A stretch of DNA of 64,000 nucleotides from Paenibacillus abyssi (GCF_014640295.1 NZ_BMGR01000003.1:248001-312000), one strand, 5' to 3'. Positions 8,208 through 16,618 are shown, counted from the stretch's first letter. The notes: a model not told the origin generated them from the sequence alone. Program-made: numbers and translations.

Positions 8208-11027
8208 TTGATGTTTACAAAGGTTAACCGGAATATGGAAGAACCAAGCGCGATGTCGGACTGCGAATTTTTCGGCATATGGGATACGCAGTCCGAGTTC
8301 TGGAAGATGGAAGGGAAGATCAATTATCAATACTGCTTCAGTCTTGCTGATGTGGAGTTTGCGGTTAAACAGGGGAATTATGAAACAGCCAAAGCCGCTC
8401 TTCTCGCGTATTACCAAGCCCGTCACGGATATCGGGTATTAGCGGATTTCGAGAGTGCTCGTAATACGGAAGTGACGAAGCTGCTCATGGACTGGATATT
8501 GACCTTGTCCGGGGAAAGTTACGCAACGACGATCACAGTCGGCAACGAGTATCAGGCCGTGCAGGGCGACGTCACGGAACATGTGAAGCAAGCTGTCGCT
8601 TCCGGCAACGAATTGTCATTCCTCCTAATGGCCCGGCATAAAGGAGATCTGGCGAAGTTCCACAGCCGTAAACAGTCTGTAAACCAGCCGCAGCTGGAGA
8701 TTATGATCGACGGTCAAATTCATAAACGCAGCGCGATCAAAGATACCTACGTTTTGGCTGGAGCAAGCGGCACTAATTTCGGCACGGCTAAGGAATTGCT
8801 GGTGCAGGATGCAGGAGCCCCATTCAGTGCTCAGACGAGCAAATCCTACATCCAGTTCGATTTGAGCGGGCTTGAAGGGGATGTGGAGAGCGCATCTTTG
8901 CATGTATACGGAGTGAATGTTTCACAGACCGGCGGTTTCCAGGTGATGGTGTACGGCACGAACAACACAGGCTGGAGTGAGCAGGAGCTGAATTGGAATA
9001 ATCATTATGGCAAGACCTTTTCCTGGGAAGGCATTACAGGCGGCACGGACTGGAAGGAACCTCCGGCATCTGATGCGGAATACGGGTTTCAGATCCCGCG
9101 ATTTTATTTTGTGAACCCGTTAATGGCTGAATATCTGGCAACATCGGATCGGGTATATTCTGATCATCTGGTCATGATGATGATGGATTTTATCTATGAC
9201 ACCGAATCTTATGGCGGGGAGCAGGGCGCGGGCTCCTACCCGAGGACGCTGGATTCGGCGATCCGGGCGTACAACTGGATTAATGCGTACCAAGTACTGA
9301 GGGAAAGCCCCTCGCTTACGCCTTCCTCCAATGTTGCGATTTTAAAAACATTATGGAAAACAGCGCAATTCCTGGAGAACCGGTTTACCGATAACTCGAA
9401 TTGGGGAGCGATCGAGTCCAAAGGCTTTTATCATATCGCGGCTTACTTTCCGGAATTTGCACAGTCGAAGCGATGGGAGAAGCTGCTCGGCCAGCGACTT
9501 GAGCACCTGTTCTCCAGCATTTACTTGAAGGACGGGGCTTATACCGAATCATCGACGACTTATGCGGCGATCGCTATCCAAGAGTTTCTGAATATCAAGA
9601 GATTCGGTACGCTGAACAACAAGCGTTTCTCTGAAGATTATGACAAACAGCTGCGCAGAGCGGGCAAATATGTAATGGATATCTCGTTTCCTAACGGAAG
9701 AGATCCGATGCTGGGGGACGGGGCATATAATGATCACAAGCCATTGGTGCTGGAGATCGGGCGGCAAACCAATGATCCTTATCTGATCTATGCAGGGAGT
9801 GGAGGCGAAGAAGGAGCGGTGCCTCCTTATACCTCCACGTTATACCCTGTCCACAACAGCGGAGTGCTCAGAACGGGATGGAATGAGAATGATCTGTACT
9901 TGCATATCAATACTGCCGCCGGCGCTCATCAGCATCCGGATAAGCTCAGTGTGATCGTCTATGGTTACGGCAGGCCGCTGATCGTTGATCCGGGAGCATA
10001 CACATATTCCGAAGATGATATTTCCAATTGGCTGCGCAAAACGACGAAAGCTCACAACACGATCGAAATTAACGGGAAAGCCCAGGAAGTCGGCTGTGAT
10101 GGCGATGTGCATACGTTGATTCATAATCAGGGCTTTGATTTCCTGGCGGGGAATACGTTAGGCACTCCTGGCTATGAGCATGAACGCAGCATCTTGTTTG
10201 TGAAACCTGGCTTCTGGATCGTATCGGATCATATAACAGGCGGTACAGGAGTAAACAATTACGAGCAAAACTGGCATGTGCTGCCACAAGCAGGCGTATC
10301 CATAGATCCCGGTACGAAAGCGGCGGCTACTTCATTTGCGGATGGGGGGCCCAATATTCAGATCGTGCCTGCCGATCCGGCGGATATCCATGCTGGTTTA
10401 ACGAACGGTTACTACTCTGAGAGATTCTATACGGTTACGGATGCCAAGTATGTGTCTTACCTAAAACAAGCTGAGGGTGACGTTACTTTTGATACCGTTC
10501 TGTATCCGGTGCGAAACGACGATGACACAAAAGTAACGGTAGAACGGCTTAATCTGGATGTGGAACGCAGCACAGCAACAGCGTTGAAAATTGAAAAGGC
10601 GAGCGCAGCCGGACTGCGAACCGGCTACTATTACTTATCTCATGAAAAACAGGCCGATCCTCCGAGAGAAAGAGGCTTCAGTGATTACAGATTCGACGGG
10701 AAATCCGTCTATGTAGAGGAACAAGGCCGTGGCGCGCTGAGAAGCGCACTTATCGTATCCGGTTCTATACTGTGTAAAAAGGATAGGGATATAATTAAAT
10801 CTTCCCTGCCCATTGAAGATCTGAGCCTCTCATGGGAGGACACAACCTTATCGGTCAACGGCAGAGAGTTGATCGCTGACGAGGATTATAAGACGGCTAT
10901 AGCCATTTATGCACCGAAGGCGAATCGCGTAATGCTTAATGGCGAGAAGGTCTCCTTTACGCGTAAAGGCGAATATGTCTATGCCGCCCGGGTGACAGCG
11001 CTTTGCAACCAGCAAACTGAGAGTTGA
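8208..11027 (+). CDS. Heparinase II/III family polysaccharide lyase with embedded DNRLRE-like module
   Basis: A 939-residue protein of the heparinase II/III / alginate-lyase superfamily, which cleaves uronic-acid-containing polysaccharides by beta-elimination. Around residues 177-310 it has a segment (KDTYVLAG, TNFG, SYIQFDLSGL) like DNRLRE/CBM96-type modules, then an all-alpha toroid (about 310-540), then the beta-sandwich with the hallmark AHQHPDK near residue 575 and PLIVDPGAYTY. No signal peptide is visible at either possible start (TTG 8208, spacing 9 from GGAGG; ATG 8211), so it should act inside the cell on imported oligosaccharides. Its unsaturated products suit the GH88 enzyme encoded downstream. 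The exact substrate is not readable from sequence. The promoter of the next operon overlaps its stop codon. Confidence 0.85.
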   Translation: MMFTKVNRNMEEPSAMSDCEFFGIWDTQSEFWKMEGKINYQYCFSLADVEFAVKQGNYETAKAALLAYYQARHGYRVLADFESARNTEVTKLLMDWILTLSGESYATTITVGNEYQAVQGDVTEHVKQAVASGNELSFLLMARHKGDLAKFHSRKQSVNQPQLEIMIDGQIHKRSAIKDTYVLAGASGTNFGTAKELLVQDAGAPFSAQTSKSYIQFDLSGLEGDVESASLHVYGVNVSQTGGFQVMVYGTNNTGWSEQELNWNNHYGKTFSWEGITGGTDWKEPPASDAEYGFQIPRFYFVNPLMAEYLATSDRVYSDHLVMMMMDFIYDTESYGGEQGAGSYPRTLDSAIRAYNWINAYQVLRESPSLTPSSNVAILKTLWKTAQFLENRFTDNSNWGAIESKGFYHIAAYFPEFAQSKRWEKLLGQRLEHLFSSIYLKDGAYTESSTTYAAIAIQEFLNIKRFGTLNNKRFSEDYDKQLRRAGKYVMDISFPNGRDPMLGDGAYNDHKPLVLEIGRQTNDPYLIYAGSGGEEGAVPPYTSTLYPVHNSGVLRTGWNENDLYLHINTAAGAHQHPDKLSVIVYGYGRPLIVDPGAYTYSEDDISNWLRKTTKAHNTIEINGKAQEVGCDGDVHTLIHNQGFDFLAGNTLGTPGYEHERSILFVKPGFWIVSDHITGGTGVNNYEQNWHVLPQAGVSIDPGTKAAATSFADGGPNIQIVPADPADIHAGLTNGYYSERFYTVTDAKYVSYLKQAEGDVTFDTVLYPVRNDDDTKVTVERLNLDVERSTATALKIEKASAAGLRTGYYYLSHEKQADPPRERGFSDYRFDGKSVYVEEQGRGALRSALIVSGSILCKKDRDIIKSSLPIEDLSLSWEDTTLSVNGRELIADEDYKTAIAIYAPKANRVMLNGEKVSFTRKGEYVYAARVTALCNQQTES

Positions 11028-11052
11028 CATCCTAGATGAATTCACGCATAAT
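11024..11052 (+). promoter_or_regulatory. Consensus sigma-A promoter for the FAD oxidoreductase-GH88 operon
   Basis: A perfect -35 TTGACA (11024-11029), a 17-base spacer and a -10 CATAAT (11047-11052). The -35 overlaps the stop codon of the lyase gene. The predicted start point is near 11059, immediately before the first CelR-like palindrome. Confidence 0.75.
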
Positions 11053-11060
11053 ATAGAATG

Positions 11061-11074
11061 TGGGAGCGCTCCCG
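11061..11074. promoter_or_regulatory. CelR-like LacI-family operator, copy 1
   Basis: TGGGAGCGCTCCCG matches 13 of 14 bases of TGGGAGCGCTCCCA, the known operator of Thermobifida CelR, a LacI-family repressor of saccharide-use genes. Its position at about +1 to +14 of the 11024 promoter is ideal for repression. The cognate repressor gene is not identified in this window. Confidence 0.7.
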
Positions 11075-11169
11075 ATTTATTATTCAGGAGCTTAACTGGT
11101 AAAAAATAACTGGAATCTACAGGTTTTCGGAATTTTGGAGCAGCCGGAAACCTGATTTGTGAGAATCAA

Positions 11170-11213
11170 GAAACGGTGCCGCTAACTGTTAAGGGATGGC
11201 GGCTGCCGTTTTC
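11170..11213 (+). other. Imperfect hairpin in the leader between the two operators
   Basis: GAAACGG and CCGC pair with GCGG and CCGTTTTC around a loop, with a small internal mismatch, and a short T-run follows. It resembles a weak terminator or attenuator lying between the promoter at 11024 and the FAD oxidoreductase gene. Confidence 0.4.
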
Positions 11214-11225
11214 TGCACAACAAAA

Positions 11226-11239
11226 TGGGAGCGCTCCAA
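11226..11239. promoter_or_regulatory. CelR-like LacI-family operator, copy 2
   Basis: TGGGAGCGCTCCAA matches 12 of 14 bases of the CelR consensus. It lies 165 bases (centre to centre) downstream of copy 1 and just before the ribosome binding site of the FAD oxidoreductase gene, which would allow looping or roadblock repression. Confidence 0.65.
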
Positions 11240-11258
11240 AAAAGAGGAGTTGAAAAAA

Positions 11259-12617
11259 GTGTCGATGCTCGAACATCATTATGACGTAGCGGTGCTTGGA
11301 GGAGGTCCTGCAGGAATTAATGCCGCATTGGCTGCAGCTCGCGCAGGAGCAAAGACGATTCTCGTTGAACGTTACGGTTTCCTAGGCGGCATGTCCACCT
11401 TGGCGCTTGTGTATCCTTGGATGACCTTTCATTCCGCATCAGGGGAGCAGGTGATTCACGGCATTGCTCAGGAAATTGTCGACCGGCTGATCCAGCTTCA
11501 CGCATCTCCCGGACATTTGCGGGATACGGTTGGTTTTGTCCATACGCTTACACCCTATAATCCGGAAGTATATAAAGTTCTAGCCTTTCAATTATTGGAA
11601 GACGCCAAAGTGCAATTGCTTCTGCATGCCATGGTTGCGGACGTGGAATCGGAGCAAGGCGAGATTAAGTTTGTGACGGTTCAAACGAAAAACGGCAGGT
11701 TTGCGATACGTGCATCCGCTTATGTAGACGCATCGGGTGACGGAGATGTCGCCTATTTGGCTGGGGCGCCTTGGGAAAAAGGCAATGATGAGAACAAGGT
11801 TCAGCCCCTGACGATGAAATTTCGGATGCGCGGCGTTCGGATTGATCAAATCAAGCAGTACATGAAGGATCATCCGGAGGAGTTTTATGAGAAATCGCTG
11901 ATCTCCCAGCTCGACGAACTGCCATTAACCGGCGTAATGGGATTTTACCGGCAGTGGAAGAAAGCCGACCTGCCGATCCCAAGGGATGGCGTGCTGTTAT
12001 TTACAGGTCCCGGCGAGGACGAGGTGCTTGTCAATGTATCCCGCGTATCGGGGCTGGATCCGTTGAATCAATTGGAATTGTCGAGCGCGGAGGTTGAGGG
12101 AAGATACCAGGTGATGATGCTTGAGCGCTTTCTGCGGGATGCTGTTCCCGGTTTTGAGAATGCCTATCTATCACAAGTTGGGACGCAGATCGGCATCAGG
12201 GAAACGAGACGGATATTAGGAGCGTATATATTGAATGGGGAAGATGTGCTGAGCGCCAGGCGTTTTGATGATGTCATCGCCAGAAGCGGTTATCCTGTCG
12301 ATATCCACAATCCGGAGGGAACAGGCATCACCTCGAATTTTATTAAAGAAGGCGGGGCTTATGATATTCCTTACCGGTGTATCGTGCCGCAGACGATAAC
12401 AAATCTTCTGCTCGCAGGCCGCTGTATTTCTACCACCCATGAGGCTCAAGCCACGACGCGGTTAACCCCGAGCTGTATGGCGATCGGTCAAGCGGCAGGA
12501 GCGGCTGCAGCGCTTGCGGCAAAGCTGGATTGTAAGACAGGCGACGTGCCGATCGATAAATTACAAGAATTGCTTCTTGAAGGCAGGGCAAACCTCGGGT
12601 TTACAAAAATAACTTGA
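11259..12617 (+). CDS. FAD-dependent oxidoreductase (PF12831-type)
   Basis: A flavoprotein of about 452 residues. The N-terminus carries the dinucleotide-binding GGGPAGINAA and an acidic strand end (LVERYGFLGGMS), and the C-terminus has the second FAD motif (LLLAGRCISTTHEA with AIGQAAGAAAAL). This family often sits in Paenibacillus polysaccharide loci, but its substrates are mostly unknown. The start chosen is GTG 11259, 9 bases after AAAGAGGAG; upstream in-frame ATGs have no ribosome binding site and would run through the operator at 11226. The GH88 gene begins 4 bases after its stop, so the two are co-transcribed from the promoter at 11024 under the CelR-like operators. A role in oxidising or modifying a sugar released by the lyase and GH88 is inference. 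Confidence 0.85.
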   Translation: MSMLEHHYDVAVLGGGPAGINAALAAARAGAKTILVERYGFLGGMSTLALVYPWMTFHSASGEQVIHGIAQEIVDRLIQLHASPGHLRDTVGFVHTLTPYNPEVYKVLAFQLLEDAKVQLLLHAMVADVESEQGEIKFVTVQTKNGRFAIRASAYVDASGDGDVAYLAGAPWEKGNDENKVQPLTMKFRMRGVRIDQIKQYMKDHPEEFYEKSLISQLDELPLTGVMGFYRQWKKADLPIPRDGVLLFTGPGEDEVLVNVSRVSGLDPLNQLELSSAEVEGRYQVMMLERFLRDAVPGFENAYLSQVGTQIGIRETRRILGAYILNGEDVLSARRFDDVIARSGYPVDIHNPEGTGITSNFIKEGGAYDIPYRCIVPQTITNLLLAGRCISTTHEAQATTRLTPSCMAIGQAAGAAAALAAKLDCKTGDVPIDKLQELLLEGRANLGFTKIT

Positions 12618-12621
12618 TGGA

Positions 12622-13767
12622 ATGAGTGAGATGTCGGAAATGGTATCAAATACTGTTGAAATCATACGCCGTGCCGTGAAAGCGGCAGATTACACGATAG
12701 GGTATACAGGACTGCAAAACCCGCATGTTTCCGAAGGGTACTCCTACCGCAAAGGCCTCCACGGGAAAATAATGTGGACTGCGGGATTCTGGCCGGGCCT
12801 GCTTTGGCTGCTTTACGCACATGGCGGCAAGCGGGAATATGCGAAGCAGGCTGTGGTGTTCGAGCGCAGCCTGTCTGAGTGGCTCGAGCGGACCGGTCCG
12901 AATTCCGGGCATGATCTCGGCTTTCAATTCTATCTCTCTGCCAAAGCGAACTACCAATTTACAGGAGATCTCGCGGCGCGTGAGCTTGCTTTAAAGGCGG
13001 CAGGACATTTGGCTCAGCGCTACAATGAACGGGGCGGCTTCATCCGGGCATGGGGGGCTATAGATACAGATGAGGATGCAGGGAAAATCATCATCGACTG
13101 CATGATGAATTTGCCGCTGCTGTTCTGGGCGGCTCAAGAAGGCGGAGAATCACGCCTGCATGAAATCGCGCTTCGCCATGCCCACACAAGCCTGAGCTAT
13201 TTAATGCGGGAGGATGGCACTTTTTATCATACGTATGATTTCAATCCGGTAAGCGGTCAGACTGTCGGGCCTGGTACGCATCAGGGCCATTCCACCGATT
13301 CCACGTGGTCAAGAGGACAGGCTTGGGCGATTTATGGCTTTGCGCTTGCCTATAAACATACGCACGAACCGCTTTTTTTGGAGGCGTCAAGAAAAGCGGC
13401 GCAAAAGTATCTTCAATTGCTGCAGGGCGATGAACGAATTCCGCCGTGGGATTTCGACAGGCCGCAGGGGGATCAGACAGTGCGGGATTCTTCCGCTGCG
13501 GCAATTGCGGCTGCAGGACTATTGGAGCTGGCCCAGCAGGAATCCTCTATGTCGAATGCCAAGGTCTGGGCAACGCACGCAAGGAGGATGTTAGAAGCGC
13601 TGGAGGCGGAATGCGCCTGCAGCTTGGAGGATGGGCAGGAAGGATTGCTGATCGAGGGCTGTTACCATTATCCGGCCGGTAAAGGGAAGATAGAATGCAC
13701 AAGCTGGGGCGATTACTTCTATCTTGAAGCACTTTTTAAGGAAAATGAAGGAATCAGCATTTATTAG
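12622..13767 (+). CDS. Unsaturated glucuronyl hydrolase, glycoside hydrolase family 88
   Basis: A 381-residue alpha/alpha-barrel enzyme that hydrates the 4,5-double bond of unsaturated uronyl residues left by polysaccharide lyases and so releases the terminal sugar. The two catalytic aspartates known from Bacillus GL1 UGL (D88 and D149) appear as D98 in SGHDLGFQ and D159 in IIIDCMMNLP, with exactly the same spacing. HSTDSTWSRGQAW is also characteristic. No signal peptide is present, consistent with intracellular action. The gene is 4 bases after the FAD oxidoreductase gene. ATG 12622 is used; ATG 12631 or 12643 cannot be excluded because the ribosome binding site is poor, suggesting translational coupling. 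GC-rich inverted repeats follow at 13796. Confidence 0.93.
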   Translation: MSEMSEMVSNTVEIIRRAVKAADYTIGYTGLQNPHVSEGYSYRKGLHGKIMWTAGFWPGLLWLLYAHGGKREYAKQAVVFERSLSEWLERTGPNSGHDLGFQFYLSAKANYQFTGDLAARELALKAAGHLAQRYNERGGFIRAWGAIDTDEDAGKIIIDCMMNLPLLFWAAQEGGESRLHEIALRHAHTSLSYLMREDGTFYHTYDFNPVSGQTVGPGTHQGHSTDSTWSRGQAWAIYGFALAYKHTHEPLFLEASRKAAQKYLQLLQGDERIPPWDFDRPQGDQTVRDSSAAAIAAAGLLELAQQESSMSNAKVWATHARRMLEALEAECACSLEDGQEGLLIEGCYHYPAGKGKIECTSWGDYFYLEALFKENEGISIY

Positions 13768-13795
13768 AATAATGAGAACATTAACCAATAGTTGT

Positions 13796-13869
13796 CGGCC
13801 GGGCAGTTGCCCGGCCGCTTCAATTTTCGAGGTTGTACACCTTTTTGGGAGGCCCTTAATAGGCCTTTT
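13796..13869 (+). terminator. Two consecutive hairpins ending the GH88 transcript
   Basis: The first is a strong stem (CGGCCGGGC 13796-13804 with GCCCGGCCG 13809-13817) and lacks a good T-run. The second is AGGCC (13850-13854) with GGCCT (13862-13866) followed by TTTA. Together they look like tandem terminators. Confidence 0.6.
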
Positions 13870-13976
13870 ATATTAGAAAATTATGAAAAAAATGAAAGTA
13901 TTCTAATGTTTTCTCAGAAGGAAAACGACACCAAAAACCGAATTATTCTACTCTATGTGAAATAAAACATAATAAT

Positions 13977-14090
13977 TGCCGAATTTTCAGTAATGAAAAA
14001 CGGGGGACCCATTGCGGGTGAATTAATCCTGATGTTGAGGGATTATAGGGAACCTTCTACCGAATCCTTAGCTAACCTCGTAGGCACCGG
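13977..14090 (+). ncRNA. ydaO/yuaA-type cyclic di-AMP riboswitch
   Basis: The 330-base gap before the NlpC/P60 gene holds the conserved blocks of the ydaO class: GGGGGACCCATT with GCGGGTGAAT (13992-14023), then CCGAATCC (14060-14067) and GCTAACCTCGTAGGC (14071-14085). This class binds c-di-AMP, usually switches expression off, and is very often found in front of cell-wall hydrolase genes as here. The 5' boundary is approximate. The remaining AT-rich part (13870-13976) probably holds the promoter, but no clear one was seen. Confidence 0.85.
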
Positions 14091-14105
14091 AAGGAGAACT
14101 TGTCG

Positions 14106-14576
14106 TTGAAGAAAGTTGTCGTGTCATTGTTAGGAGCTTTGATGTTGTTTGTATCCATCACAGGAGTCGCATTTGCTGACCGCCCTGACTTAAGGGATGC
14201 AGTCGACGAGGTTGTAGGCACACCTTACAAATGGGGTGGAACGACCACAGCAGGGTTTGATTGCTCCGGATTCATCCTGCACATCTTTAATCAGTATAAT
14301 GTAGAGCTTCCAAGAACATCGAGATCGCAAGCAGAAACAGGAACCAGGGTAACCAAAGATAACCTTCGTCCGGGAGATCTTGTATTTTTTAATACAAGCG
14401 GCAAAGGTGTATCGCATGCGGGAATCTACATAGGAGACGGCCAATTCGCACATTCCTCCAGCAGTAGAGGCGTAAGAATCAGCAACATGTCGGATACCTA
14501 TTATGAGAAAAGATATGTAACAGCACGCCGAGTTGTGAGCGAAGAGGATTATAAAGCTATGATTGGTAATAATTAA
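14106..14576 (+). CDS. Secreted NlpC/P60 cell-wall peptidase
   Basis: A small secreted endopeptidase (156 residues) that cuts peptide stems of peptidoglycan. Residues 1-24 are a signal peptide (MKKVVVSLLG to AFA), followed directly by the NlpC/P60 domain with catalytic Cys53 (GFDCSGF), His104 (VSHAGIYIGDG) and His116. No SH3 or LysM binding domain is present. I chose TTG 14106, 8 bases after GGAAGGAGA; an in-frame TTG at 14100 is too close to that site. Expression is likely governed by the c-di-AMP riboswitch just upstream, linking wall turnover to turgor or potassium signalling. A hairpin terminator follows at 14602, so the gene is probably monocistronic. Confidence 0.93.
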   Translation: MKKVVVSLLGALMLFVSITGVAFADRPDLRDAVDEVVGTPYKWGGTTTAGFDCSGFILHIFNQYNVELPRTSRSQAETGTRVTKDNLRPGDLVFFNTSGKGVSHAGIYIGDGQFAHSSSSRGVRISNMSDTYYEKRYVTARRVVSEEDYKAMIGNN

Positions 14577-14601
14577 ACGCAATTACATAATCCGAAACAT
14601 A

Positions 14602-14635
14602 TAGGCAAGCCTGCGTTCCATTGCGGGCTTGCCTA
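14602..14635 (+). terminator. Terminator-like hairpin after the NlpC/P60 gene
   Basis: TAGGCAAGCC (14602-14611) pairs with GGCTTGCCTA (14626-14635); the tail ATTGTATT is only moderately T-rich. Confidence 0.7.
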
Positions 14636-14695
14636 TTGTATTAGTGTGCTGATGGGATGTGATATGATACGAGGGAAGGAAAGGAGGCGCAGACG

Positions 14696-15118
14696 TTGAA
14701 AATACAGCGCATGAAACTAAGGGAAGAAGGATTGAACCGTTTTTTTGGCTCACTGGAAGCTCAGATCATGGAGATTGTATGGAAGCATGAAGAGATTACG
14801 ATCAAGAAGGTTCAATCCTTGCTTGATGAAGAGCTTTCTTTTAATACAGTTATGACTGTTTTGAACCGTCTATATGAGAAAGGGTTTCTCAAGAAGACTG
14901 TAAACGGCAGTGGACGCAATCGAACAAGCTGTTACCAGCCGATACAGAGTAAAGCGCAGTTCATTCATGAGCAAACCCGGATCGTAACCGAAGAGCTGGT
15001 ACATGAATACGGTGAGCTGGTCGTTAATCAAATGTTTGATGCCGCTGTACAAGCTGACCCCGAGCTGATGAGTTTATTGGAAGCCAGGCTGGATGAGTGG
15101 AAGCGTGGAAAGCCATGA
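14696..15118 (+). CDS. BlaI/MecI/CopY-family winged-helix repressor
   Basis: A 140-residue repressor of the BlaI/MecI family: an N-terminal winged helix (GSLEAQIMEIVWKHEEITIKKVQ, then SFNTVMTVLNRLYEKGFL) and a C-terminal dimer helix region. Such proteins bind palindromes built on ACTACA or TACA/TGTA and leave DNA when cleaved after signalling from a partner membrane protease. The start is TTG 14696, 8 bases after AAAGGAGG. The M56 protease gene overlaps its stop codon (ATGA), which pairs them as a signalling unit. No beta-lactamase or PBP gene is nearby. The next genes encode a thioredoxin and CcdA, and a BlaI-like palindrome covers the -10 in front of ccdA, so that module is the likely target. 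Confidence 0.9.
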   Translation: MKIQRMKLREEGLNRFFGSLEAQIMEIVWKHEEITIKKVQSLLDEELSFNTVMTVLNRLYEKGFLKKTVNGSGRNRTSCYQPIQSKAQFIHEQTRIVTEELVHEYGELVVNQMFDAAVQADPELMSLLEARLDEWKRGKP

Positions 15119-15966
15119 AGCTGCAAAAACATCACGTTGTCCTGGTTGTTATGATGCTGATCAGCGGCTTTGTCTGGACTCAAATGGCAATCTATGTTCT
15201 CCATGAATTATTCGGATTCGATCCGATAGGGGGCATCGTACAGTATTGTGTTACCGCATTAAATGGACAAACACTCTCGCAGCAAATGATGGTTCTTGGA
15301 ATCCACGTCTTGATTGCATTCAGTTTCGGAATGCTTCTGTGGTCGTTGTATAAGCAGCTTGTACTGGCCGGAAGATGGAACATCTACGTCAAGGCAGCCC
15401 GGCATAACCGGTTGTCCAAACAGCTGAACAGGAAGTATAGACAGTACGGGCAAGAAATTATCGTGATCCGCCATAACGCTGTACTGGCGCTAACCTCAGG
15501 TTTTATACGGCCGCGAATTGTTGTCTCATCGGCTCTTCTATCCGAATTCTCGGCGCGCGAGATAGAAGCCATCGTGCTGCATGAATGCAGCCACTGCCGC
15601 AGTTACGACCCTGCCCGCATGTTAATCATGAAGGTCATGAAAGACAGCCTGCCTTACATCCCTATCCTCAAACGATTGTCGCATTATATTGAAGTATGGA
15701 TCGAATTGGAGGCGGATGGTTACGCGGTTAGGCAAATGCAAACACGGGTAGACCTAGCCAGCGTATTATTAAGGTTTTCCCGGATGAGCCAAAGGCTGCC
15801 TGTCGGCATTGGTTTTGTCTCCGATCAAGCCATCAACTACCGGATGCTGCGGTTAATTGATCCGAAAAAGAAAATACATGTGCCGCTGCTGAAACTCATG
15901 CCTTTAACCATCTCATCATTCATGATGTTCATACTAAGCAGCATTGTGGCCAGCGGCTGTATGTAG
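15115..15966 (+). CDS. BlaR1-like M56 membrane metallopeptidase without a sensor domain
   Basis: About 283 residues with membrane segments near residues 8-35, 62-85 and at the C-terminus (PLTISSFMMFILSSIVASG). The zinc protease motif HECSH (HExxH, in IVLHECSHCRSYDP) and the downstream ELEADGYA glutamate are present, as in family M56. Classical BlaR1/MecR1 carries an extracellular penicillin-binding sensor of about 250 residues after the last membrane helix; here the protein ends at that helix, so beta-lactam sensing is not expected. ATG 15115 gives an ATGA overlap with the repressor gene and is preferred to the in-frame ATG 15097. It presumably triggers cleavage of the BlaI-type partner on an unknown signal. 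Confidence 0.85.
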   Translation: MKLQKHHVVLVVMMLISGFVWTQMAIYVLHELFGFDPIGGIVQYCVTALNGQTLSQQMMVLGIHVLIAFSFGMLLWSLYKQLVLAGRWNIYVKAARHNRLSKQLNRKYRQYGQEIIVIRHNAVLALTSGFIRPRIVVSSALLSEFSAREIEAIVLHECSHCRSYDPARMLIMKVMKDSLPYIPILKRLSHYIEVWIELEADGYAVRQMQTRVDLASVLLRFSRMSQRLPVGIGFVSDQAINYRMLRLIDPKKKIHVPLLKLMPLTISSFMMFILSSIVASGCM

Positions 15967-15996
15967 CCCGGTATCGACAAAGGAGGAACATGAAGC

Positions 15997-16527
15997 TTGC
16001 GTAAACAACTGTTATTGCTAAGCGCTATCGCTATTCTGGTTATTTTAGCCGTCATTCAATCGGGACGTCCCGAGAAAGATCTGCCTGCCAAAGCTGGCAA
16101 TCCCTCACCTGGGTTTGAGCTCCAAGGATTTAACGGCGAATCTTACGCATTGGAGTCTCTTCAAGGCAAACCGGTTCTAATTAACTTTTGGGCATCCTGG
16201 TGCGCTCCTTGCCGGATCGAAGCACCGGATCTCGTTCGTTTCTATGACAAGTATAAAGGCGAGATGGAGTTTTATGCGGTTAATTTAACGTCTGACGACA
16301 GCATTGAAGGGGCGGCCGCTTTCGCGGAGGAATATCAATTCGACTTTCCAGTGCTGCTCGACGAGCAGGGAACAGTAAAAAAGCTCTACAATGTCAGATC
16401 CATTCCGGTCACTTATTTCGTCGACGGCAGTGGAACGATTGTCCACGTTATGAACGGCGTTGTCTCACCCGAAACACTCGAGCAGATCATCGTGAAAACG
16501 ATTGAAGCCTCCAAGGAAGAGGCCTGA
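15997..16527 (+). CDS. TlpA/ResA-like membrane-anchored thiol-disulfide oxidoreductase
   Basis: A 176-residue thioredoxin-fold protein anchored by one N-terminal membrane segment (residues 4-21) with the active domain outside. The redox motif is WCAPC (Cys69 and Cys72) preceded by NFWAS, with the cis-proline loop SIPVTYFVD. Such proteins reduce extracytoplasmic disulfides, for example in apocytochrome c or secreted proteins, and receive electrons from CcdA. The start is TTG 15997, 10 bases after AGGAGG; the ATG at 15990 opens only a four-codon frame (15990-16004) that overlaps this start. It follows the M56 protease gene by 30 bases and precedes ccdA, so electron transfer from CcdA is a reasonable inference. 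Confidence 0.92.
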   Translation: MRKQLLLLSAIAILVILAVIQSGRPEKDLPAKAGNPSPGFELQGFNGESYALESLQGKPVLINFWASWCAPCRIEAPDLVRFYDKYKGEMEFYAVNLTSDDSIEGAAAFAEEYQFDFPVLLDEQGTVKKLYNVRSIPVTYFVDGSGTIVHVMNGVVSPETLEQIIVKTIEASKEEA

Positions 16528-16581
16528 GGCTTAAACGTTCACGCAATTGTCATTTCAAATTTGCCAATCCAATGAAGAGAA

Positions 16582-16618
16582 TTGACCTTCAAGATTTTTA
16601 TATACTACAATTTGTAGT
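16582..16618 (+). promoter_or_regulatory. Promoter overlapped by a BlaI-type operator, upstream of ccdA
   Basis: TTGACC (16582-16587), an 18-base spacer and TACAAT (16606-16611) make a plausible promoter. The -10 lies within the perfect odd palindrome ACTACAATTTGTAGT (16604-16618), whose half-site ACTACAA is of BlaI/MecI type. A second half-site, ACTACAAT, lies at 16700-16707 close to the ccdA start. Repression by the BlaI-type protein of 14696-15118 is inferred. Confidence 0.65.

Noticed and set aside
15097-15115. Earlier ATG of the M56 protease gene
   Set aside because: It would overlap the repressor gene by 22 bases; ATG 15115 forms the usual ATGA coupling.
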